From NCBI RefSeq assembly GCF_000153105.1, contig NZ_CH672376.1:3299048-3363047 (forward strand): a DNA stretch of 64,000 bases, written 5' to 3'. The notes under the pieces were generated by a model. That model saw only the letters and a program-made list of their open reading frames with translations, did no database searches and was not told where the DNA came from. Shown piece by piece: positions 1-7,914 of this stretch. Each line of letters begins with the position of its first letter. Positions within the stretch are counted from its first letter, which is position 1. Origin of the DNA: Blastopirellula marina DSM 3645. GTDB taxonomy: Bacteria > Planctomycetota > Planctomycetia > Pirellulales > Pirellulaceae. The translations under genes were made by a program, and so were the position numbers.

Positions 1-884
1 TGGGGCGGAAAGGGACGCAGCGGTTCGCCGGACTTCGCGGGGAGTCGCACGGCGAGACACGCGTCGAACCAGGGCATCGCCAGGTAGCGCTGATTGCCGC
101 ATTCGTGACTCGTCCGCGGATCGATCGAGACGCCCAGCAGCGCGCCTTGGCCGCGCATCGCTGCGAAGAACGTCTTGTTGCTGTTCCAGGCGCCCGAGAA
201 GCGGCCGTCGGTGACGGTGACGCCTTCTTTGGTTCCCAGATTGCACATCAGCGGCACTTCGAGAGCGGCTTGGGGAAGTTCGTGCGGCTTGATGTTGCGG
301 CCGGCGATCGGTTCGAACAACGGCACGCCAGACCGCAGCCAAGCGGCCGCGATTCGTTCGGGATAAAGCATCACCATGCCGCCGCACCAATGACCGCCGC
401 CGCTATGTCCCCACAGCGCCCACGGCACGGTCGCGAGTTCGGGATGCTTGGTCATAGCGCCCAAGTCGGTCAACGACTTTTGAAACGCGGCGGCCGATCC
501 GTTGCGCGGATCGCACCACATCTGACAATCGGTTCCCTCCGGTTGCTCATACGACGCGGCCAACAGCGCGCAATCGTATTTGGCGGCGAGCGCTTGCCAG
601 TGCAGATCGAAGGCGCCGCTTTGACCTGACAGGCACGAACCTTCGCCGCAACCATGTTGATGCACGATCACGCCGCGGAGCGTTTCGACTTGCGACGGAA
701 TCCAAACGGTATAGGCGACCGGATAAATCAACTCGCCGGGCTTCGTCGACGCTTCGTAGCGAACGCGATAGTAGGGCGCTGCGACCGGCGGCGGGTTGTC
801 ATAGGGAGCATTTTGAGCATCCGCCGCGGCGACGCAGAGCAAGAGGAAGCCGAGCGAAGCGAGACGACAAATCAGTTGAGACAT
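1..884 (-). CDS. Secreted alpha/beta hydrolase, C-terminus beyond the window edge
   Basis: The reading frame opens with ATG at 884 and runs off the left edge, giving 294 visible codons. The N-terminus has a hydrophobic stretch ([17 protein letters not shown]) typical of a signal peptide, so the enzyme is probably periplasmic. A nucleophile elbow GHSGGGH lies near residue 160, preceded by a cysteine-rich loop ([10 protein letters not shown] and DCQMWCD), and a likely catalytic histidine sits in SHECGNQ near residue 260. These features support a serine hydrolase of the alpha/beta fold, probably an esterase or PHB-depolymerase-like enzyme. The substrate cannot be read from the sequence. No neighbour within the window points to a pathway. 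Confidence 0.75.
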   Translation of the reverse strand, partial: MSQLICRLASLGFLLLCVAAADAQNAPYDNPPPVAAPYYRVRYEASTKPGELIYPVAYTVWIPSQVETLRGVIVHQHGCGEGSCLSGQSGAFDLHWQALAAKYDCALLAASYEQPEGTDCQMWCDPRNGSAAAFQKSLTDLGAMTKHPELATVPWALWGHSGGGHWCGGMVMLYPERIAAAWLRSGVPLFEPIAGRNIKPHELPQAALEVPLMCNLGTKEGVTVTDGRFSGAWNSNKTFFAAMRGQGALLGVSIDPRTSHECGNQRYLAMPWFDACLAVRLPAKSGEPLRPFPP

Positions 885-1540
885 AGTTGCACGTGAGGGC
901 TAAGGAGGGTGGAACGGTGTGGATATTAAGGGGCCAGGGCCGCATCGCGGACCCTACGTCTATTTAGCGCCATCGGCGGCGCGAAAACTAGTCGGTTGTA
1001 TTTGCAAAGAGTGACGCCGACGAGTTTGTGCGGTGGAACCGGATCGTTTTCGGCAAACCTCCGCAGCTCATCAGACTACCAACTTTTCGGGATAACGCCG
1101 TTACAACATGGACAATGTGGTAGATTGCGGCGAATCCGCTATATCTAACTACGTCATGGTAATTATTCACCGGCAAAGCGTTAGAAAACTTCTCAAAAAT
1201 TGGCCGCGCAGCCGAATAATTTGCTTTTCGAGCGTGCTGAATGGGTTTAGGTTTGACCCGAAAGACACAATCTTGATCAACCGTATAAAAAAGGGTTGGC
1301 ATCGACGAGAACGTCTTTTCTCCCCATCGCAGCCTACCCCGCTGACGTCCTAATCAGCAGACACGATCCCTCCTTTGCGAAACGCAAATCCTGTCTGACT
1401 ATGCGAGCACGGGTTCGCGACGATTATCGCAACCAGCAGCTTCGATCATGCCTGCTTGCCGGCCCCTTTATTTCCTCCCGAGGTGATTTCTTGCGCGTGT
1501 AAATATTCTCCCATCCTTCTTTCCTTCTGGGAACATTCCA
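885..1540. other. Intergenic region upstream of the DUF1559 gene
   Basis: About 650 bases with no convincing gene. Short frames on both strands lack a ribosome binding site, a recognisable motif and coding-like codon use. The stretch is more AT-rich than its flanks, particularly 1140-1300. It should hold the promoters of the leftward hydrolase and the rightward DUF1559 gene, but I cannot place either with confidence. Confidence 0.5.
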
Positions 1541-2506
1541 ATGACAAAGCGTCAAGCGTTTACGTTGGTTGAACTTTTGGTCGTCATCGCGATTATCGGC
1601 GTGTTGATTGCCTTGCTTCTCCCCGCAGTGATGATGGCCCGCGAATCGGTTCGCCGCGCCCACTGCACCAACAACATCAAGCAGATGCTGTTGGGAGTCC
1701 ATTCTTACATGGACATGACCGGCGGACGTATTCCGCGCGGCGTGACCGTCGATCATACGACGACTGCTTCGACGTGCGGAAAAGATGAGAGTAATCCGTA
1801 CGCCCATACCCTGCATACATTTTTACTTCCTTATCTTGAGCAGCAAAATCTGTATGATCAAATCGACTTTCTGTACGGCATGAAAGACGCGCACAACGCC
1901 GCGGTCCGAGCGACGCGGGTCTCGACTTATGAGTGTCCCAGTTCCGAGCTTGGTCCGTATCTGAGCACCGACGGACCGAACAATTATCCGTTGGCGATGT
2001 CGAGCCACGGCTTTGGTCAATGCGGCCGTTACAGTCCGCCCAACGGCGGCGTCTTCTCGATCTTTTGGGGCTTGAAGCATACCTATTCAGGCGCGACGCC
2101 GATCCCTTTAGAGCAAGCGACGTTGGTCGCGCCCGCGATGCGAATGCAGGCAATCGTCGACGGACTGAGCAATACGATGGTGATCGGCGAGTTTGCGCCG
2201 AATCGCGATTATGTGATCGAAGCGAACACGTCCCAGAATTTTGGGCGGAGTTGGTTTAACGGAGAATTTCAAGCAAGTATCGGCTATACGATCAACTCCA
2301 ACGGAACGCCCAATAGTCCGCTTGCGACCTGGGGAGTGGGGCAGTCGTGGGGGCGAAACAATTCGACGGTCGGCAGCTATCATCCCGGCGGAATTAACGG
2401 CGGCTTTATGGATGGCAGCGTTCACTTTGTCCCGGATGTGATCGACGGCAGCATGTGGTTCGCCCTCGGCACGCCCCAAGGGGGCGAAGTGGTCCAAATT
2501 CCTTAG
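1541..2506 (+). CDS. DUF1559 type II/IV pseudopilin-like protein
   Basis: A 321-residue protein beginning with a class III (prepilin) leader. Phe at the FTLVELLVVIAIIGVL junction is the expected methylated first residue after PilD cleavage, and the hydrophobic helix follows directly. The C-terminus carries the H-X9-DG motif (HPGGINGGFMDG) that defines planctomycete DUF1559 proteins. The family is hugely expanded in Planctomycetes and is thought to form surface or periplasmic pilus-like fibres; its exact role is unknown. A lipoprotein gene follows 24 bases downstream and a terminator ends the pair at about 2960, so the two are probably co-transcribed. Cys pairs at 131/176 and elsewhere may form disulphides, which is an inference. 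Confidence 0.9.
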   Translation: MTKRQAFTLVELLVVIAIIGVLIALLLPAVMMARESVRRAHCTNNIKQMLLGVHSYMDMTGGRIPRGVTVDHTTTASTCGKDESNPYAHTLHTFLLPYLEQQNLYDQIDFLYGMKDAHNAAVRATRVSTYECPSSELGPYLSTDGPNNYPLAMSSHGFGQCGRYSPPNGGVFSIFWGLKHTYSGATPIPLEQATLVAPAMRMQAIVDGLSNTMVIGEFAPNRDYVIEANTSQNFGRSWFNGEFQASIGYTINSNGTPNSPLATWGVGQSWGRNNSTVGSYHPGGINGGFMDGSVHFVPDVIDGSMWFALGTPQGGEVVQIP

Positions 2507-2530
2507 TCGCAAGTCCGTAGGAGAGTCGCC

Positions 2531-2905
2531 ATGAATAACCGCTGTATTGGCTTGACGGCCATCTTTCTGGCGTTGTTCGCCGGAGCATGTTCTCAGCAGA
2601 TCGATCCAGGGAACTTCCTGACGATTTCTGGCAAGATCACCATGAACGGAAAACCGTGCAAAGAGGCGGAGGTGACGTTTCATTCGCCCGATACCAAAAC
2701 GCTGGGGCGAGCGGTCACCGACTCGACGGGGCAGTTCACGATCAACGAAATATTGCCCGGCGAGTACACCGTCAGCGTGCTTCGCATGTCGATGGACGGC
2801 CTCGGAATCGCGCCAGAGTTCGAGAAATTTGCGAGTAGGGATAGCCCGTTGCATGCGGTCGTATCAGAGCAGCAAACGACGTTTGAGTTTGCGATCGACA
2901 TGTAG
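2531..2905 (+). CDS. Carboxypeptidase-regulatory-like (transthyretin-fold) lipoprotein
   Basis: A 124-residue protein with a short hydrophobic leader ending in FAGAC, a weak but plausible lipobox. It would be lipid-anchored after Cys20. The rest is one small beta-sandwich domain: the pattern ISGKITMNGKPCKEAEVTF, a central D-S-T-G-Q-F turn and PGEYTVSV match the carboxypeptidase regulatory / transthyretin-like fold. Such small lipoproteins habitually sit next to DUF1559 genes in planctomycetes, as here, and may dock or cap the pseudopilin. That partnership rests on gene pairing and has not been shown. The start codon ATG at 2531 has a GGAGAG ribosome binding site just upstream. Confidence 0.8.
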   Translation: MNNRCIGLTAIFLALFAGACSQQIDPGNFLTISGKITMNGKPCKEAEVTFHSPDTKTLGRAVTDSTGQFTINEILPGEYTVSVLRMSMDGLGIAPEFEKFASRDSPLHAVVSEQQTTFEFAIDM

Positions 2906-2913
2906 TGAACATC

Positions 2914-2958
2914 GGGCGGCGCGGTCATCACAGCGAGCTGGCCGCGCTGCCCATTTTT
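2914..2958 (+). terminator. Rho-independent terminator after the DUF1559/lipoprotein pair
   Basis: Arms GGGCGGCGCGG (2914-2924) and CCGCGCTGCCC (2942-2952) pair over 11 bp with a single G-U wobble on the rightward transcript. A run ATTTTTAT follows. It sits 9 bases after the lipoprotein stop codon. Confidence 0.85.
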
Positions 2959-2972
2959 ATTCGTCATTTTGC

Positions 2973-4883
2973 CTACTTCGCTGGGGCGATCGTCTCTCGC
3001 CACCGGGGATGTTGAGCCTTATAGTCCTGAAACGACGCATACTCTTGTTCTTCGATCTTGCCGCTATTGTCGGCGTCGATGAATGAGAAAAGCCAATCGA
3101 AGCTCGGCTTGCCGATGTTCCATTCCGCCGCGCAGACCAGATCGTCGGCGTCTTGGTCGCATTCTTCCAGCAACAGGGCGAAGTCCAGCTTTTTGGCAGC
3201 GCCGCCGGCGCTGCTTGGATCGACGGACGGATCCCAGTTCAACTTTTGACCAGCGGCGTGCAGCGCTGCGGCGTACGCTTGCTTGTCGATTTGCTGCACC
3301 GGCTGTTGTTCTTGGATTGCGTGGGCGGCGGCGATGCCGGCTGACTCGCCGGCGATCATGAAAACCGGCTCCATCCGGGCCGAAGCATAGCCCAAGTGAC
3401 TCGCCGAAAAGCAGACCGAAACGAGCAGGTTCGTGCATTGCTCTGGCTGCGGCGTGATCGCGCGATACGGAATGGCATAGGGAACGTTCGTCGGTCCGCG
3501 GCTACCGCCGACGAACATGTTTCCTTCGTTGGCGACCCACGTACGCTCTGCGTCTTGCACCTCAATGCGGCGCGACGGGTAAGTGTCGATACCGTACTGC
3601 GCCAAGCCGATCGGATCGTCGACTTGCGTCCGATTGTAGACGTCGTGCGCGGTGATCACATAACGCCCCTGCAGGCGCCGCGCGACGCGAATATAAAGTT
3701 GATGCGGCCAGCCGGCGGTCTCGGGATGAAAGCGATCGTCGAGCCCGAGTTGGCTGATCTCTTCGCGATACGATTGCGGTACGCGTGCGTCGGACTTCAT
3801 GAACGTATAAAGGCCGCGGAGGTAATCTTGATGTGCTTTCCAAACGCGGGCCTTGGCGGCATAATCGCCGGCGGCGTAGTCTTGACTAATTCCTAGCGGC
3901 GCCATCGAGATCAACGAAGCGCGTTGATAGTTCCACTCTTGCGAGTTCATCCAGCCGGGCCAAATGCCGACCAGGCGAGCACGCAAACGTTTCGGATCTT
4001 TTTCGGTTGCGGCGAGATAGGCGACGTAGCGTCCGACCAGTTCAAAATCTTCGACTTGGTAGTTGGTCGGCGGCGTGATTGTTACACGATGGTCCGGATC
4101 GGCGGTCGTGTAGTAGCGATAGTTATAAGCTTGGGTGTGATTGTCGGCGGCGCCGATCGGCAGACCGTGGTCTTTTTCGACCAGAGGAAGCAAACCGCTG
4201 CTGGGATCCCCGGCGACACGATAGGGATCGATGGGCGTTTTTTGCACGACGGGTCGAACCCCAGCCGCAGCTTCGTCAAACTCGGTCGTCGCTTCGCGAC
4301 CGACGCGATAGTCGCACCCGGCGGCGGCTAGCAGGTCTCCCTCGTAGCTCGCGTCGATGAAAACCTTGGCGCGCACTTGCAGATGATTGCGTACGGTCGG
4401 CTCGGCGATGGGGACCCCGAGTGCGTCAAACGGCGCTAAATCAAAGATCGCGGTTTCGATCTTGGCCCCCGATTTTTGACAGCTGGAAATACGATGCTCG
4501 TAGATGACCGGGACACCGTGCTTCTCGAGCAGCGCAAGAAAGTCGTCCCGAATCTGCAAGGGACTCAGCTTGCCGGTCGGCAATGGGGGACCAGCGGCCG
4601 GTTGCCCTAAGCTCTTCAGCAGCTTGTGCGTCATCCCGCCGGTAGCGGCGTAGTTGGGACAGTCTTGCATCGGCTTGAGTCCGGCGCCAAGCATGCCGCC
4701 TACCCAGCGACCAGGCTCAACGATCACCACTTTTTGTCCGGCCCGCTTCGCGGCGATCGCCGCCAAAATTCCGGAAGGAGTCGCCGTGTAAATGCAAACA
4801 TCGGTTTGGATGTCGCGAGGCGCGGCGAAGAGGCAACTAGAGAGTCCTAGCAGCAACAGTAGCGAACCGATGGTAAGTTTCAT
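2973..4883 (-). CDS. Secreted FAD-dependent oxidoreductase with C-terminal EF-hand
   Basis: A 636-residue protein. I start it at ATG 4883 because GGGAAAG lies just upstream and a clean signal peptide follows (MKLTIGSLLLLLGLSSCLFA); the frame stays open further upstream but without coding character. The FAD_oxidored domain (PF12831 type) begins at TDVCIYTATPSGILAAIAA, an ADP-binding fold whose usual glycine-rich motif is altered. It then shows VVIVEPGRWVGGMLGAGL and a late VSVCFSASHLGYASARMEP flavin-binding segment. The last 40 residues contain a canonical EF-hand loop, DADNSGKIEEQE, suggesting calcium binding outside the cytoplasm. The substrate is unknown; the family is common in planctomycete polysaccharide-related loci. 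Confidence 0.85.
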   Translation of the reverse strand: MKLTIGSLLLLLGLSSCLFAAPRDIQTDVCIYTATPSGILAAIAAKRAGQKVVIVEPGRWVGGMLGAGLKPMQDCPNYAATGGMTHKLLKSLGQPAAGPPLPTGKLSPLQIRDDFLALLEKHGVPVIYEHRISSCQKSGAKIETAIFDLAPFDALGVPIAEPTVRNHLQVRAKVFIDASYEGDLLAAAGCDYRVGREATTEFDEAAAGVRPVVQKTPIDPYRVAGDPSSGLLPLVEKDHGLPIGAADNHTQAYNYRYYTTADPDHRVTITPPTNYQVEDFELVGRYVAYLAATEKDPKRLRARLVGIWPGWMNSQEWNYQRASLISMAPLGISQDYAAGDYAAKARVWKAHQDYLRGLYTFMKSDARVPQSYREEISQLGLDDRFHPETAGWPHQLYIRVARRLQGRYVITAHDVYNRTQVDDPIGLAQYGIDTYPSRRIEVQDAERTWVANEGNMFVGGSRGPTNVPYAIPYRAITPQPEQCTNLLVSVCFSASHLGYASARMEPVFMIAGESAGIAAAHAIQEQQPVQQIDKQAYAAALHAAGQKLNWDPSVDPSSAGGAAKKLDFALLLEECDQDADDLVCAAEWNIGKPSFDWLFSFIDADNSGKIEEQEYASFQDYKAQHPRWRETIAPAK

Positions 4884-5029
4884 GTTTCTTTCCCGGGGCA
4901 TGCGAGGATCGCGCGGAAAACGCGAGGAAAGACCGGCAGGATTGGCATCCATTATCGTAATCGCTGCAAAAGCGAGATACGAGTCCCGACAGCGACTCTC
5001 AGTTAACTTGGATATTCGCCCGAGGAGTA

Positions 5030-5045
5030 GGTTTTGAAGTTGTGC
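5030..5045 (+). repeat. 16-mer dispersed repeat, copy A
   Basis: GGTTTTGAAGTTGTGC occurs here and identically at 7700-7715. Near-identical versions form the two outer ends of the inverted repeat at 10196-10439. Both single copies lie upstream of leftward genes. Confidence 0.6.
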
Positions 5046-5117
5046 GCGATTTGGCGATTCAAGAAGAATCGAACACGGTGAAGAACCGAAAACAGGTTCG
5101 GAATCAACCAAAAATCG

Positions 5118-5218
5118 TCACGCTAGCCCGCAGCGCAAGCAAGGGAATAGAGTTGGAGATCCCAACACGGATTGAAGTGGCGAGCCGTATTCCTTCGGCT
5201 CGCGCCTCGGGCTGGCGT
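5118..5218. repeat. Inverted pair of REP-like elements
   Basis: The rightward copy at 5118-5147 reads ACGCTAGCCCGCAGCGCAAG and onward to AAGGGA. The leftward copy at 5191-5218 reads, on the minus strand, ACGCCAGCCCGAGGCGCGAG and onward to CGAAGGA. Both match the planctomycete REP-like element whose spurious translation is TLARSASxG; this identification comes from memory of related genomes. The two copies face each other and could fold together in RNA. Confidence 0.7.
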
Positions 5219-5244
5219 TTCGCATCTCGACGTCAGAGGCGCCA

Positions 5245-5306
5245 ACAAAAATGCCGGGCTGCAAACGCTTCTAGGAGGCAGTCTAGAAAACGCTTACAGC
5301 CCGGGC
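5245..5306 (-). terminator. Leftward terminator-like hairpin
   Basis: An imperfect stem of about 22 bp joins 5253-5274 and 5283-5306 (GCCGGGCTG and CAGCCCGGGC at the base). On the minus strand it is followed by ATTTTTG. It lies about 30 bases beyond the stop codon of the leftward gene at 5339, which it probably terminates. Confidence 0.65.
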
Positions 5307-5338
5307 TACCCAAGGATCGCAGCGGTTATTGTGAAGGC

Positions 5339-6235
5339 CTACTTGGCGGCCTGCGGGTTGGTCGCTTTGCTGAACTCAAGCGTGCCGATGGTCGCTGATG
5401 GGGTGAAGGTGAACTTAGTCGCCGAGGTGATGGCGAGCTTGCCTTGTAAGCGGATTCCGTCGTCGCCGACCAGCGAGAGGGTTCCGGCTTGGAGCGAAAA
5501 TGTCCCTTTCGATTTGGTTTGCTTGCCCGATTTGACGTAGACCAACTGAAACTTGCTGTCGGCGTCAAAGCGGATCGCCAACGCTTCGGTCTTTGACTTC
5601 GCGGCGCTCCAGGCGCCGATCAGCGCCGCGGCGGAGATCGATGTCGCCGGAGTAGTCGCAGCGGCGTCGGTCGTTTGGGCTTCGGCGCTCGGCATTTTCC
5701 AGAGGTCGACGGTCCCTTTGGCCAGCACCGCTAGACGATTGATTTCGTCGCGCAGCTTTTGCCCGGTGATCGACTCGTTCGGCAAAATGCGGAACAGCTC
5801 GGTTCGTTTTCGCTGGGTGCTGAAGGTGAAAACTGACGGAGCATGCAGTTGATTCGCTTCCAGCAGCTTCAATAACTGGAGCGAGTTCAGCTTTGCTTCG
5901 TCTTTAAGCGTGCTGAGCGGCATCGTAAGTCCAATGCTCATCTCGTCTTCTGAGATCGTCACTAGAACGTTGAAAGCCCAGTCGTCCAATGCCTTTTTGA
6001 CCAGCACGACGCGAGAACCGGCGATTTTGCTCTCGAGACCGGCTGCGGTCAGCATTTGGTTCAGTTGGTCGGTCGAATTGATTCGCGCAACCGGCGAAAT
6101 CGTCCCTTTCGACGAGCTGTCGACAAAGACGGCGTCGGTGCGGACGCCGGAAAACAGGTCGTTTTCGTCGGCCAGACCGACAGAAGCGAGCGCTGCGATC
6201 AGGCCGCAAACCAGGGGGGCGATCGTTTTGAACAT
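5339..6235 (-). CDS. Secreted protein of unknown function with shared ECF-type promoter
   Basis: A 298-residue protein with a clear signal peptide (MFKTIAPLVCGLIAALASVGLA), so it is exported. Residues about 50-175 alternate strands and helices in a way that recalls the CesT/YbjN chaperone-like fold (LLKLLEANQLHAPSVFTFS, then GQKLRDEINRLAVLA). This is a weak resemblance. A Thr/Ala-rich linker (TTDAAATTPATSISAA) leads to a C-terminal beta-rich domain starting GAWSAAKSKTEAL, like a small lipocalin-type barrel. Its promoter-like element at 6299-6321 has the same sequence and geometry as those of the two Tyr-rich genes at 6535 and 10642, so the three are probably co-regulated. Confidence 0.75.
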   Translation of the reverse strand: MFKTIAPLVCGLIAALASVGLADENDLFSGVRTDAVFVDSSSKGTISPVARINSTDQLNQMLTAAGLESKIAGSRVVLVKKALDDWAFNVLVTISEDEMSIGLTMPLSTLKDEAKLNSLQLLKLLEANQLHAPSVFTFSTQRKRTELFRILPNESITGQKLRDEINRLAVLAKGTVDLWKMPSAEAQTTDAAATTPATSISAAALIGAWSAAKSKTEALAIRFDADSKFQLVYVKSGKQTKSKGTFSLQAGTLSLVGDDGIRLQGKLAITSATKFTFTPSATIGTLEFSKATNPQAAK

Positions 6236-6291
6236 GAGATTACCTGCGATTATGAATTTCGATTTTCTTGGGTAGCGAAGGGCTCTATCTA

Positions 6292-6321
6292 GCGAAGCGA
6301 GAACCGCGGCCGTTTGTTACA
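6292..6321 (-). promoter_or_regulatory. Candidate ECF promoter, leftward copy
   Basis: On the minus strand TGTAAC begins at 6321 and runs as TGTAACAAACG. A 16-nt spacer after TGTAAC leads to CGCTTCGC at 6299-6292. The element lies about 60-85 bases upstream of the start codon at 6235. It repeats the elements at 6417 and 10527 with identical spacing. Confidence 0.6.
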
Positions 6322-6416
6322 GATTTTGCTGCCGGGGGTGCGCCACCCTTTTTGACGCCCCCTTTAATAAGGCCGAGAGCGAGCAGCCCCGCGAATGAAC
6401 GTTTTTTGAGAAAGGG

Positions 6417-6451
6417 TGTAACAAACGTCGCGGGTTGTCGCTTTGCAGAGT
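6417..6451 (+). promoter_or_regulatory. Candidate ECF promoter, rightward copy 1
   Basis: TGTAACAAACG at 6417-6427, then 11 bases, then CGCTTTGCAGAGTA from 6439. Read as an ECF promoter this gives a -35 of TGTAAC with the usual AAC core, a 16-nt spacer and a -10 of CGCT. The start codon is about 85-115 bases downstream. Confidence 0.6.
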
Positions 6452-6466
6452 ATCAACGCAACTTCG

Positions 6467-6497
6467 GTCAACTGAAACGAACGGCAATTCAGTTGAC
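6467..6497 (+). promoter_or_regulatory. 5' leader stem-loop, copy 1
   Basis: Arms GTCAACTGAA (6467-6476) and TTCAGTTGAC (6488-6497) form a perfect 10-bp stem with an 11-nt loop, 37 bases before the start codon. The same stem occurs in the leader of the paralogue at 10642, with a different loop. This suggests conservation of structure. Confidence 0.65.
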
Positions 6498-6534
6498 TTC
6501 CAGCCAACCCAACGCCGATTGAGGAATCAAAGTC

Positions 6535-6921
6535 ATGTTGAAGAAAATCGTGTTCGCCATCGTTCCCGTCTGCTTGTTCTCGGTCGCTCTGCGAGCCGAT
6601 GACTCGCTTAACTTTGACCTGAGCGACATCAAAGATGCGGACGTGTCGATCGTCGAAGAAGGTTTTGATCTGGACTTCGATCTGTTAGCGGCCGACGCCG
6701 GCAGCGAAAGCGACGATCAGGCGATTGAAGCTTCGTTCCGTCGATTCGGCTATCACAGTCGCGGCTACCGTAACTATGGACATCGCAACTACGGCTATCG
6801 CAGCTACGGTTATGGTTACGGCTACAGCTGCTACCGTCCGTACTACAGCTGCTATCGCCCTGTTTACCGCGCTCCGGTTTGTTACACCCCGTGCTACACC
6901 AGCTACTGGGGTTGCTACTAA
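6535..6921 (+). CDS. Secreted Tyr/Gly/Cys-rich small protein, paralogue 1
   Basis: A 128-residue protein with a signal peptide (MLKKIVFAIVPVCLFSVALRA). An acidic middle part follows (NFDLSDIKDADVSIVEEG, residues 25-60). The tail of about 55 residues is made of short repeats rich in Tyr, Arg, Gly and Cys (RGYRNYGHRNYGYRSYGYG, then CYRPYYSCYRPVYRAP, ending CYTSYWGCY). Even Cys spacing suggests disulphide or Tyr cross-linking at the cell surface. The gene has a near copy at 10642, and the pair flanks an ECF sigma factor and a membrane kinase. It has its own candidate ECF promoter, leader hairpin and terminator. I know of no characterised family; a structural or envelope role is an inference. Confidence 0.85.
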   Translation: MLKKIVFAIVPVCLFSVALRADDSLNFDLSDIKDADVSIVEEGFDLDFDLLAADAGSESDDQAIEASFRRFGYHSRGYRNYGHRNYGYRSYGYGYGYSCYRPYYSCYRPVYRAPVCYTPCYTSYWGCY

Positions 6922-6951
6922 GCACCACCGCGTCGACGCGTAAACTTACAG

Positions 6952-6987
6952 AGCCCGACGGGTCCCTCGCGACCGTCGGGCTTTTTT
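6952..6987 (+). terminator. Terminator after Tyr-rich paralogue 1
   Basis: Arms AGCCCGACGG (6952-6961) and CCGTCGGGCT (6973-6982) make a perfect 10-bp stem followed by TTTTTT. The stem base is shared with the terminator of the paralogue at 11059. Confidence 0.9.
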
Positions 6988-7064
6988 GATGCGCTGTGGA
7001 TCGTCGTAGCGGACCACGAACCACGTGCGGCGCGGATAGTCCGCCCAGCCGGCCCTACGGCTGA

Positions 7065-7676
7065 CTAGCGCAACTCTTGCTCGGCCAGCACGGCTTGCAG
7101 TTGTTTCAGCGTACGAGTGAGCAACACGCGGACGGCGGCGTCTGATTTGCCCAGTTCATTGGCGATATCTTTCGAGGGCCAGCCTTCGACGTATTTCAGA
7201 CGGATCACTTCGCGTTGATCTTCCCGCAGCTCGGCCAAAGCGGCTTGCAGGCGTGATTCGCGCGCGTTTCGCGAAAAGGCCTTGCTGGGAGTGGTCATGC
7301 TTTTGACCAGCAAGTTGACCAGGCCGACCTCTCCAGCTCCCCCTGCAGGACGCCCGTCTAGCGAACGTTCGCGCCCGGCGTCTCGCTTTTGTGCGCCAAA
7401 GTGGTGGCGATGCGCATCGACGATCTTCCGTTCGGCGATCTGACAGAGCCACGAGAACGGGTCTTTGTCGCCGGGAAACTCAGGAGTTATGGCGCGGACC
7501 GCTTCGACGCTCGAATCCTGGAAGATATCTTCCGCTTCGACCTTCGACTTGAGCGCCGGCCCCAAGCGGCGATGAATGTAGGCCATCAGATGATGTTTTC
7601 GCGCATCGATAAACATCGCCAACGCATCCACGTCACCGGTGCTGATTTGTTCGACAAGCGCCGCTTCATCGCTCAC
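7065..7676 (-). CDS. ECF-family RNA polymerase sigma factor
   Basis: A 203-residue sigma factor starting at GTG 7676, with GGAG about 10 bases upstream. Region 2 is recognisable as IHRRLGPALKSKVEAEDIFQDSSVEA followed by FSWLCQIAERKIVDAHRHHFGAQKR. Region 4 is LAELREDQREVIRLKYVEGW plus the helix-turn-helix PSKDIANELGKSDAAVRVLLTRTLKQLQ. The linker is Gly/Pro-rich. It is transcribed divergently from a transmembrane Ser/Thr kinase 239 bases away, an arrangement known for several planctomycete ECF groups in which phosphorylation is thought to replace an anti-sigma factor. The candidate ECF promoters at 6321, 6417 and 10527 surround it, making it the obvious candidate reader. That link is inferred from position. 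Confidence 0.9.
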   Translation of the reverse strand: MSDEAALVEQISTGDVDALAMFIDARKHHLMAYIHRRLGPALKSKVEAEDIFQDSSVEAVRAITPEFPGDKDPFSWLCQIAERKIVDAHRHHFGAQKRDAGRERSLDGRPAGGAGEVGLVNLLVKSMTTPSKAFSRNARESRLQAALAELREDQREVIRLKYVEGWPSKDIANELGKSDAAVRVLLTRTLKQLQAVLAEQELR

Positions 7677-7699
7677 AAGAATGTCGCTCCGTAATGATC

Positions 7700-7715
7700 G
7701 GTTTTGAAGTTGTGC
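7700..7715 (+). repeat. 16-mer dispersed repeat, copy B
   Basis: Identical to 5030-5045 (GGTTTTGAAGTTGTGC). It lies only 24 bases upstream of the sigma factor start codon, inside its leader or promoter. Confidence 0.6.
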
Positions 7716-7914
7716 AGGAAGAAATTTGGCTGGCGCTTCGGGCTACGAAGAGAGATGCGAGCCAAAATCATAAACTGGGTAAATTCGGTGCGGTTGATAT
7801 TACCACAATTGGAAATAAAACGGTCTCACTTTTTTCTCTTCACTTGTCATCCGGTTCGTAGCGGGCGAAAATCGGTGGCCCCGTCGTGGCGCACTTTTGG
7901 CGCAGGCATGAAGT

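Larger units (their letters stand above)
4884..5338. other. Intergenic region with REP-like repeats
   Basis: About 450 bases without a gene. It holds the promoter of the leftward oxidoreductase, one copy of a 16-mer repeat (5030-5045), an inverted pair of REP-like elements (5118-5218) and a leftward terminator (5245-5306). Confidence 0.7.

Noticed and set aside
988..1302. A 104-codon leftward frame upstream of the first DUF1559 gene
   Set aside because: Codon use is not gene-like, there is no ribosome binding site and no recognisable motif.
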